NCBI GenBank assembly: GCA_018645535.1
Contig: JABGWN010000217.1
Span: forward strand, 1 to 8,443
DNA: 8,443 bases
Direction of reading: 5' to 3'
Source: Methanobacteriota archaeon
Lineage (GTDB): Archaea > Thermoplasmatota > Poseidoniia > Poseidoniales > Poseidoniaceae
Shown in pieces: positions 1-5,608 of the stretch; within the stretch, counting starts at the first letter, position 1; every line of letters begins with the position of its first letter. The translations under genes were made by a program, and so were the position numbers. Below the pieces are notes generated by a model. The model was not told the DNA's origin, did no database searches, and was given only the letters and a program-made list of their open reading frames with translations.

Positions 1-534
1 ACCAGCAAAGAGACTCTCAAGGTCCTTAGCAAGCATACCTGCCGTGAATCCGGCCTTTGTCAGGTCCATGATTCCGTTGATTGCAGTCCCAGTAGCTCCA
101 ACAACTTGAGGTTGGAATGGAATGTTGAGTTGAGTGATAGGCATATCACACGGGTTCAAGGTATCTGCTGAACAAGAAAAAGAGTTTGACTCGTTGTACG
201 TCAAAGTACCTGCAGATTCATTGAACTCAATGATGTTACGAGTTGTTGTGATGTCGTAAAGGAAAGGTCCAACCTTCTCGTAGGATGGTTCACTTCCACT
301 CATCACTTGATCGAGGTTTGTTAGATTCCATGCGTAATATGTCTTTTCAGAAGTGCTTGTTGCCCAGTCTTCTTCTGCGGTAGTACAGTCACTGTCTTCA
401 CAAGCTGAGTCATATGGATATGTCTCAAAATTGTCTTCTACTGCATCTTCTACCATGCTTGTTGCTATCGGTGCTAGAACAACCAAATTCAATAGAATCA
501 TGACTGCTCCGGCTATTAGTTTTTCATTTGCCAT
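1..534 (-). CDS. CD36/LIMP-2 (scavenger receptor class B)-like membrane protein, N-terminal part
   Basis: I translated this by hand. It opens with ATG at 534 and stays open for 178 codons to the window edge, so the C-terminus is missing. Residues 5-27 form an N-terminal membrane segment that starts LIAGAV, as human CD36 does, and is followed by an acidic stretch (VEDAVEDNF). Residues 66-93 carry the family core: YYAWNLTN (66-73), then DQVMSGSEP and EKVGPFLYD (86-94), equivalent to the CD36 pattern F-N-V-T-N-P-x-E-V ... E-x-G-P-Y-x-Y. NIIEFNE, GTLTYNE, ITQLNIP (133-139) and an amphipathic stretch, AGMLAKDLESLFAG (165-178), follow in the same order as the CD36 segments ending in the 'LRELLWGY' region. 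Cysteines at 45/50 and 121/129 could pair outside the cell. In animals this family binds and moves fatty acids and lipoproteins through an ectodomain held by two terminal membrane helices; a second helix would lie beyond the edge. It sits 37 nt after the membrane YbjQ-like gene. Family placement is from memory of the motifs; substrate is unknown. Confidence 0.75.
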   Translation of the reverse strand, partial: MANEKLIAGAVMILLNLVVLAPIATSMVEDAVEDNFETYPYDSACEDSDCTTAEEDWATSTSEKTYYAWNLTNLDQVMSGSEPSYEKVGPFLYDITTTRNIIEFNESAGTLTYNESNSFSCSADTLNPCDMPITQLNIPFQPQVVGATGTAINGIMDLTKAGFTAGMLAKDLESLFAG

Positions 535-535
535 A

Positions 536-553
536 GGTGTTCCCCAGAACACC
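536..553 (-). promoter_or_regulatory. Perfect 7-bp inverted repeat just before the CD36-like start codon
   Basis: GGTGTTC and GAACACC are perfect complements around a 4-nt loop, ending one base before the ATG at 534. A third half-site, GGTG, follows at 555-558. As RNA this would be a tight hairpin covering the ribosome-binding region. As DNA it could be an operator. It could also help end transcription of the upstream gene, although there is no U-tract after it. The role is inferred from position only. Confidence 0.4.
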
Positions 554-571
554 GGGTGATGCTCAAACTAC

Positions 572-1072
572 TTAATCTTGAGAGGCAGAATACCGAATTG
601 CAGTACCATAAGCCGTGAATTCAAATGCTGCGGTCTTGTCATCGCCTTTGGACTTCTTGGAGATCATTGCGGTTTCCACACGGAGATTGATGACTTCATC
701 GAAGCCAGATTGGATAGCCTGCATCCTTAATCGGTGGATGACAACTCGACGCCCATAGGTCAACATTTTGTCATAGGAATGAATTTTACCACCAAAGAAA
801 TTTTTGATCCCACCCATAAGCATTTGCCACCATGACGGTCCAACAGAGATACTTTCCATGACAAGCGAAGATGAAGCAATTTGACGTGCTTGACTCGGTT
901 TTGAAAGGTTTGTAACAGGATTAGTCCGTCCCTCTAAGGCCTTTTCTTCAGTATCGAGTTTGAGCAAGAGTTTGTTTTGGTGAAGTTCACCAAAGACCAA
1001 TGAACCAATGTAAATCAAAATAGGTATGCCTAAGAAGAATAATTGACAAAACAGAGCGCTTTCTCCAGCCAT
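572..1072 (-). CDS. Membrane-anchored YbjQ/DUF74-like protein
   Basis: The protein has 166 residues. Residues 8-28 are a hydrophobic membrane segment, followed by a polar linker (30-65) and a divergent YbjQ-like domain (about 68-162). The match is to the neighbouring YbjQ protein: GGIKNFFGGKIHSYDKML (87-104) mirrors GLKNMVGGELKAYTELL, SGFDEVINLRVETA (122-135) mirrors RGANAIVNIRFATS, and FTAYGTAIRY (152-161) mirrors LFAYGTAVTV. The N-terminal strand region is poorly conserved. YbjQ/UPF0145 proteins form small homo-oligomers; Pfam calls the family 'heavy-metal-binding' but no firm role is established. The gene begins 10 nt after the YbjQ gene stop, with a Shine-Dalgarno site overlapping that stop, so the two are probably co-translated. 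This looks like a tandem duplication followed by gain of a membrane anchor. The domain call rests on motif similarity and could be wrong in detail. Confidence 0.7.
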   Translation of the reverse strand: MAGESALFCQLFFLGIPILIYIGSLVFGELHQNKLLLKLDTEEKALEGRTNPVTNLSKPSQARQIASSSLVMESISVGPSWWQMLMGGIKNFFGGKIHSYDKMLTYGRRVVIHRLRMQAIQSGFDEVINLRVETAMISKKSKGDDKTAAFEFTAYGTAIRYSASQD

Positions 1073-1075
1073 GCG

Positions 1076-1084
1076 GATCGCCTC
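1076..1084 (-). promoter_or_regulatory. Shine-Dalgarno site for the membrane YbjQ-like gene, overlapping the upstream stop
   Basis: GAGGCGATC differs by one base from the canonical GAGGTGATC complement of the 16S 3' end. Its GAGG core lies 8 nt before the ATG at 1072, and its 5' end overlaps the TGA of the upstream YbjQ gene. This supports the chosen start and translational coupling. Confidence 0.6.
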
Positions 1085-1421
1085 ACTCGACAGTTACTGC
1101 AGTTCCGTATGCGAAAAGTTCAGCAGCGCCACCGGCGACTGCTGATGTAGCGAACCGTATGTTGACAATTGCGTTAGCGCCACGGCTTTGAGCGTCCATC
1201 ATCATGCGCTGTAGTGCTTCGTTACGAGCTTCTTGCAAAAGTTCAGTGTAGGCTTTTAATTCCCCACCGACCATGTTTTTGAGGCCTGCTCCAAAGTCCT
1301 TGAATATGTTCTTTGCCCGAACTGTTGAACCTTGGACAAGTCCAAAGGAAGCAGTAATGAGTTTTCCAGGTACAGTTTCAGTATTAGATAGGTGCATGCC
1401 TTCTGACATGTTTAATAGCAT
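1083..1421 (-). CDS. YbjQ/UPF0145 (DUF74) family protein
   Basis: This soluble protein of about 104-112 residues has the full YbjQ pattern: an N-terminal beta strand (LITASFGLVQGSTVRAKN, residues 21-38), IFKDFGAGLKNMVGGELKAY (39-58), a long helix LLQEARNEALQRMMMDAQSRGAN (61-83), AIVNIRFAT (84-92) and the closing strand LFAYGTAVTVE (102-112). Family members are near 105 residues and form beta-rich pentamers. The Pfam name suggests metal binding, but function is undetermined. Three in-frame ATGs compete: 1421, 1409 and 1397. None has a clear Shine-Dalgarno site, and the family length favours 1409 or 1397. It begins 34 nt after pheS, and an AT-rich stretch (ATAGATAGATAA on the minus strand, about 1433-1444) in that gap could be a weak TATA box or simply spacer. 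It is paired with the membrane-anchored paralogue downstream. Confidence 0.88.
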   Translation of the reverse strand: MLLNMSEGMHLSNTETVPGKLITASFGLVQGSTVRAKNIFKDFGAGLKNMVGGELKAYTELLQEARNEALQRMMMDAQSRGANAIVNIRFATSAVAGGAAELFAYGTAVTVE

Positions 1422-1455
1422 GCCAAGGTAACTTATCTATCTATTGCACTTGAAT

Positions 1456-2943
1456 TTACAACAGCGGTTGGTTCCTGAGCCATTCCAAATCGGAGATGTA
1501 GAGTTGCCGAATATCATCAAGGCCGAGTACGAGCATAGCCAATCGCTCAAGACCCATGCCCCAAGCACAAACGGGTGAAGTGATTCCAAGGGGCTCCGTT
1601 ACTTCTGGACGGAAGATTCCAGCACCACCAAGTTCGAGCCACTTACCTTTCCATTTGACTTCAATCTCAAGGCTTGGTTCAGTATAAGGGAAATAAGCAG
1701 GACGCACACGTACTTCCGGATATCCCATCTTTGCATAGAACGTTTTGAGTGTGGTAACAAGCATCTGCAAGTTAGCTCCAGGCTCCATGATTATTCCTTC
1801 GATTTGATGAAATTCAGGAAGGTGAGTGCGATCAATTGCTTCCTTTCGAAACACTCGATCTACAGAAAATACGCGGCATGGTTTGTCAGGATTTGCTGCA
1901 AGATGTTGAATGGTATTTACAGTCGTATGAGTTCGCAGCAATGCTCGCTTTGAAACATCCTCGGAGAAGTCTCCGGACCAACCAAGAGAACCCGTATCTC
2001 CACCATCCTCATGAATGGATTTCCACTTGCTAATGAGTTCTGAATCTAATTCAAGAGATTCTGGGTTTTCAAGATAAAATGTATCTTGCATCTCCCTTGC
2101 AGGGTGGTCTTGTGGAATAAACAATGCATCCATATTCCAACCTGCTGTTTGGACATAATCATCAACCAATTCTGAGAAGCCCATCTCTAGGAAAACACGT
2201 CGAATACGTTCGATCAGTTCTTGCATTGGATGAGAACGGCCAGTTCGTGGCGTTGCAGATTCAAGTGTAACATCGAAGGCCCGAATATCAGCATCTTTCC
2301 ATTCACCTGATTGAAGCAATTCTGGAGTGATTTCAGCAACTTGCTTTTTTTCTTCTAAATCAGAAACCAATACATGAGTTCCTTCTTCGGTTAAACTCCA
2401 ACTACGCAAACGGATTTCAGTGGTTTCTATGAGCCCTTTGCGACCATTGAAATGATTGAGTAAGCGTTCACTCAAGTCTTCTTCATCAGCAGGAAGACTT
2501 CCAAGAAACATAGCCCTTGACTGGAGTTCTATCTTCACCTTAGAGTGGTCTTCGCATTGAAAGACACCGTTGTTTAGTTGAACGTCGAGTTTCTTGAGAA
2601 GCCCTACTCCAGGGCCTGCTTCATGTCGTTCAAAAGATGCTTGTAATCTCTGCATTGTCGGTTCTTCTTGAGCATTTACCCATCTCCAAAGTCTGGCTTC
2701 AAGCAAGCCATCTGAAACTGCTTGACGTCCCTTATCAGCAAGTTTTACAGTGCGACGAACAAGTTCATTGGTGCTGACAAATCCTTTGTTTGAGAGTCCA
2801 TGTCCCGCACCAACAACAATGGCTTGATCGGTCCAACCACATGCCTTCATGACATCTTCAAGCGACCATGTTTGAGTAGGTTGCCCGAGCAATGCCCGTA
2901 GCATCCTACGTTCTGGATTGGACAAACCAGATGATTCGGTCAT
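1456..2943 (-). CDS. pheS: Phenylalanine--tRNA ligase alpha subunit
   Basis: PheS is the catalytic subunit of the (alpha-beta)2 enzyme that activates phenylalanine with ATP and loads it on tRNA-Phe in the cytoplasm. At 495 residues it is the long archaeal/eukaryal form. The N-terminal ~230 residues hold winged-helix DNA-binding-like modules (for example residues 8-80 with KLADKGRQAV, and 120-200), and the class II synthetase core follows. Motif 1 is around HPMQELIERIRRVFLEMGF (238-256). Motif 2 is FRKEAIDRTHLPEFHQIEG (365-383), with the arginine and F-H-Q residues that bind ATP and Phe. The Phe-pocket segment FPYTEPSLEIEV lies at 418-429, and motif 3 is GMGLERLAML (462-471) with its arginine. 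LLRTHTT (335-341) is also typical. The ATG at 2943 is backed by a strong Shine-Dalgarno site. The beta-subunit gene pheT is not adjacent: the downstream neighbour is a YbjQ protein and the upstream one an MscS channel. Confidence 0.97.
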   Translation of the reverse strand: MTESSGLSNPERRMLRALLGQPTQTWSLEDVMKACGWTDQAIVVGAGHGLSNKGFVSTNELVRRTVKLADKGRQAVSDGLLEARLWRWVNAQEEPTMQRLQASFERHEAGPGVGLLKKLDVQLNNGVFQCEDHSKVKIELQSRAMFLGSLPADEEDLSERLLNHFNGRKGLIETTEIRLRSWSLTEEGTHVLVSDLEEKKQVAEITPELLQSGEWKDADIRAFDVTLESATPRTGRSHPMQELIERIRRVFLEMGFSELVDDYVQTAGWNMDALFIPQDHPAREMQDTFYLENPESLELDSELISKWKSIHEDGGDTGSLGWSGDFSEDVSKRALLRTHTTVNTIQHLAANPDKPCRVFSVDRVFRKEAIDRTHLPEFHQIEGIIMEPGANLQMLVTTLKTFYAKMGYPEVRVRPAYFPYTEPSLEIEVKWKGKWLELGGAGIFRPEVTEPLGITSPVCAWGMGLERLAMLVLGLDDIRQLYISDLEWLRNQPLL

Positions 2944-2950
2944 AGTGTTT

Positions 2951-2960
2951 CCACCCCCTC
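2951..2960 (-). promoter_or_regulatory. Shine-Dalgarno site of pheS
   Basis: GAGGGGGTGG on the minus strand sits 7 nt (AAACACT) before the pheS ATG and is close to the canonical GGAGGTG. It fixes the start. The 56-nt gap to mscS holds no obvious terminator or TATA box. Confidence 0.65.
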
Positions 2961-2999
2961 AAAGGGTTTCAATTCACCGCTTCTATTCAGACAAAAGTC

Positions 3000-4286
3000 T
3001 CAATCATCGTCCGTATCGAACATAGCAAGGAGATTCAACAATTCACGTTGACGCTCTTCCATCTCATTACGATCCTTCTTTGGAATGTCAGGATCCTTGA
3101 GTTCTTCTGCAATTTTATCAAGTTCAGCTCTTGCACCGTCACGAGACTCTTGCAATTTTTTGCGCTCTCTCTGCATCTTACGCTTTGCAGTTCGTTGAGT
3201 CGTTGCTTCTGCTTGCGTGTAAACACTGTCTGACAATTCGACTGATGTTGGGAATGGGATGTTGATGTTCTCCTTACCGAAGCGTTCATCGACGTTTCGT
3301 AGAAGCCAGTCTTTAGCAACCCATTCATCGCTGTAGTCCTCAACCCAAGTGTAGACACGGAAGACTTTAGCAAAGTCTCCAAGCTCATTGAGAAGGATTC
3401 TTGGTTCTGGACGATCGATAACGAACGGACATTCTTTTGCAAGTTGAAGCAAAGTGTATTTCACGTGATCAATATCTTCACGATAGTCAACACCTACGTC
3501 AAGAACTACCGAAATTCGTCGAGCGATTCCATCGCCTCCACCACGAGCGTGGTTGATAATCTTGGATTGGACAAGAGTATTGTTCGGAATGACTACCAAT
3601 CGTTCATCTCGGTCGAGTACTTTTGTAGAGAGAATGCCAACTGAAACAACTGCGCCGAGGGTTTCTTCCACCTCAATACGATCTCCAACTTCGAATGGCC
3701 GGTCGATAGAAAGAAGGAACGAATTGACGATGTTTCCGAGAGTTTGTTGGACTGCCAATCCAATAATCAATGAAAAGACAGCCAATGATGCGAGAATACC
3801 GAACAGTTCGATACTCAGTTGGTCCAATGCGAAGTACATACCAGCAAACCAAACAACGGTCCTAAGGAAGAAGACAATAATTGAGTTACTACCAGAAACA
3901 GTAACGCTTCCTTGAGCACTGAACCGATCCATGAGCACTGGAATCAAATGCTTGATTGAAACACTTAGAATCGATGCGCTAAGTATGACATAGAAGGCTG
4001 CAAACATTGGTTCAGTTGTGTCAAATGTTGTCCCATCAGTTCCAAGAATCCACCGAATAGTTAGCTGAGCGCCGAGGGCGATGATGAAGGCATAGGTTCG
4101 GTTAGCAAGCGGGCGATGAAGATGGTCATCCCAATCAACTTCTGTTGCCGTTACGAACCTCCACCATGGACGTATGACAGCGTATTTAGCGACTAAAAGC
4201 CCGAATAAAATCAAACCGATTGCAACAGCCAAACGGATGTAATCATTGAGTTCGTTGACATCGTTAATGTACCCTTGAACATCCAT
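3000..4286 (-). CDS. MscS-family small-conductance mechanosensitive channel
   Basis: This 428-residue membrane protein releases small solutes when membrane tension rises on hypo-osmotic shock. Hydrophobic segments lie near residues 17-36, 64-80, 94-112, 136-155 and 160-182; the last is the pore helix. Directly after it comes the MscS signature, residues 177-205, with AVQQTLGNIVNSF, RPFEVGDRI and the beta-domain start. The beta-domain contains KVLDRDERLVVIPNNTLVQSKIINH (222-246), and the alpha/beta domain runs to the conserved INIPFPT (341-347). Beyond about residue 360 is a charged coiled coil rich in R, K and E, with an acidic end DTDDD; most of this extension is absent from the 286-residue E. 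coli MscS. The pore helix pattern (small residues A/G at 166-184) is conserved enough for a working channel. The gene is first in its minus-strand run, with its own TATA-like box and Shine-Dalgarno site. Confidence 0.93.
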   Translation of the reverse strand: MDVQGYINDVNELNDYIRLAVAIGLILFGLLVAKYAVIRPWWRFVTATEVDWDDHLHRPLANRTYAFIIALGAQLTIRWILGTDGTTFDTTEPMFAAFYVILSASILSVSIKHLIPVLMDRFSAQGSVTVSGSNSIIVFFLRTVVWFAGMYFALDQLSIELFGILASLAVFSLIIGLAVQQTLGNIVNSFLLSIDRPFEVGDRIEVEETLGAVVSVGILSTKVLDRDERLVVIPNNTLVQSKIINHARGGGDGIARRISVVLDVGVDYREDIDHVKYTLLQLAKECPFVIDRPEPRILLNELGDFAKVFRVYTWVEDYSDEWVAKDWLLRNVDERFGKENINIPFPTSVELSDSVYTQAEATTQRTAKRKMQRERKKLQESRDGARAELDKIAEELKDPDIPKKDRNEMEERQRELLNLLAMFDTDDD

Positions 4287-4290
4287 AGTA

Positions 4291-4297
4291 TGACCTT
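4291..4297 (-). promoter_or_regulatory. Shine-Dalgarno site of the MscS gene
   Basis: AAGGTCA on the minus strand resembles AAGGTGA and lies 4 nt before the ATG (7 nt from the AAGG core), supporting the start at 4286. Confidence 0.45.
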
Positions 4298-4321
4298 GTA
4301 TGATTCCGCCCCCTCTTTAGA

Positions 4322-4331
4322 CATATAAAAG
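4322..4331 (-). promoter_or_regulatory. TATA box candidate for the mscS-pheS run
   Basis: The minus strand reads CTTTTATATG here, a good archaeal TATA box. A start of transcription about 25 nt downstream would fall near 4300 and give a leader of roughly 15 nt containing the AAGGTCA site. No experimental start is known. Confidence 0.5.
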
Positions 4332-4353
4332 CATGATACCCATTACGGATTCC

Positions 4354-4364
4354 AGATAAATTTT
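4354..4364 (+). promoter_or_regulatory. TATA box candidate for the desaturase gene
   Basis: AGATAAATTTT is the most TATA-like stretch on the plus strand of the divergent intergenic region. Transcription would start near 4385-4390, leaving a leader of about 45 nt to the ATG at 4433. It is a weak match and the call is by position. Confidence 0.35.
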
Positions 4365-4392
4365 GAGGGCGTACAAATTGGTGAAATTAGCC

Positions 4393-4458
4393 ATGGCAAA
4401 GGAGACAACATCAAAGAGTCAAGCCACGAGACATGGACATGTCGGAACACATTGCTAA
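4393..4458 (+). other. Possible 21-codon upstream ORF overlapping the desaturase start
   Basis: The first ATG after the presumed transcription start is at 4393. It reads MAKETTSKSQATRHGHVGTHC and stops at 4456-4458, 26 nt past the desaturase ATG and in a different frame. It could be a regulatory leader ORF, the remnant of a longer N-terminus, or chance. Nothing else supports it as a gene. Confidence 0.15.
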
Positions 4459-5608
4459 GCCAACCAACATAAATTTCATCAATTCTTCCTTTTTAATAGG
4501 TACACCCATTTTAGCCGTGACGTCCCTCATTTACTACTCCATGAATTATGGTATCTCTTGGTTTGAACCTGTTATTTTCTTCTTCTTTTATTTTGCATCT
4601 GGATTATCCATTACTGCTGGCTATCACAGATTGTTTAGCCATCGCACACACAAAGGCGAATGGCCACTCCGTTTATTCTATGCTTTATTCGGAGCTGCTG
4701 CATTCCAAAATTCTGCAATCAAATGGTGCAGTGATCACAGACGCCATCATCTCAAAACCGATGAAGATGAGGACCCTTATTCCGTAACCGACGGATTCAT
4801 GTGGGCTCACATTGGATGGGTTATGGTCGATCAAGGTGACGAAATGGTTGAGCATGTAGAAGATTTAGAAGCGGATAAAATCCTAGCGTGGCAGGACCGA
4901 CACATATTCCTCATCGGATTCCTTGTGGGAATCGTTCTACCAGGACTTGTCGGTTTTGCTCTACTCGGCAACATGCACGGCCTTCTTGGTGGTATGATTT
5001 ACGGAGGATTCCTCCGTGTTGTAATCGTCCACCACGCAACGTTCCTCATCAACTCAGCAGCTCACACATGGGGCACACAACCGTACTCGACAGCAAATAC
5101 ATCGAAGGATTCACCACTGCTTTCCTTCTTTACGTTTGGAGAAGGATACCACAATTTCCATCACACATTCCAAGCAGATTACCGCAACGGACATCGATGG
5201 TACCATTGGGACCCATCAAAGTGGTTGATTCAATCAGCCTCTTGGGTAGGGCTAACCAAGGATCTCCATACGATTCCAGACAAATCCATCGAATCTCGAC
5301 GTATGAAAGCAACCTTTGAACGAAAAGCAGAAGGACAATTCATCGAAAGCGATTACCAAGAGAAACTATCAGACTGTGTTGCCCAACTTCGAAAAGGATT
5401 TACCGACCTCAGGCAACGCAGAAAAGAATTCAATCAGGCTAAGAAGTCCAAAAAGGAACAGAGTAAATCCAATTGGAAATCCATGAAAGAGGCCCATCGA
5501 AACAGAATCAAACAATGTAAGGTGAAGATTGCTGAAGCACGCAACGAATTCAAAGTACTCATGAAGTCCTTGAAGGAGATGCGAACCAACAAGCCTGTTT
5601 CTGCTTAA
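4433..5608 (+). CDS. Membrane-bound fatty acyl desaturase (acyl-CoA delta-9 type) with long basic C-terminal tail
   Basis: Enzymes of this family use a di-iron centre, O2 and electrons from a redox partner to place a cis double bond in a fatty acyl chain at the membrane. All three histidine boxes are present: HRLFSH (65-70), HRRHH (102-106) and HNFHH (240-244). So is the fourth ligand motif NSAAH (207-211), as in stearoyl-CoA desaturases, and the later WDPSKW motif (259-264). Hydrophobic segments near 18-37, 43-62, 81-95, 157-178 and 182-200 fit the four-helix fold. The catalytic domain ends near residue 280. A tail of about 110 residues then follows, very rich in Lys, Arg, Glu and Gln (SKKEQSKSNWKSMKEAHRNR), probably helical or coiled coil and unusual for the family. 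No ferredoxin- or cytochrome-b5-like domain is visible. ATG 4433 (or 4439) lacks a good Shine-Dalgarno site. The stop overlaps the convergent lipoprotein stop. The acyl substrate cannot be read from sequence. Confidence 0.92.
   Translation: MDMSEHIAKPTNINFINSSFLIGTPILAVTSLIYYSMNYGISWFEPVIFFFFYFASGLSITAGYHRLFSHRTHKGEWPLRLFYALFGAAAFQNSAIKWCSDHRRHHLKTDEDEDPYSVTDGFMWAHIGWVMVDQGDEMVEHVEDLEADKILAWQDRHIFLIGFLVGIVLPGLVGFALLGNMHGLLGGMIYGGFLRVVIVHHATFLINSAAHTWGTQPYSTANTSKDSPLLSFFTFGEGYHNFHHTFQADYRNGHRWYHWDPSKWLIQSASWVGLTKDLHTIPDKSIESRRMKATFERKAEGQFIESDYQEKLSDCVAQLRKGFTDLRQRRKEFNQAKKSKKEQSKSNWKSMKEAHRNRIKQCKVKIAEARNEFKVLMKSLKEMRTNKPVSA

Noticed and set aside
353..559. Plus-strand 68-residue frame rich in Ser and Ala
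   Set aside because: It is antisense to the CD36-like gene, whose minus-strand reading has a membrane helix and family motifs, and it has no own support.
3035..3915. Open frames inside mscS on both strands (3035-3442, 3444-3644, 3553-3915)
   Set aside because: They lie wholly within a well-supported MscS gene and their translations show no family motif.
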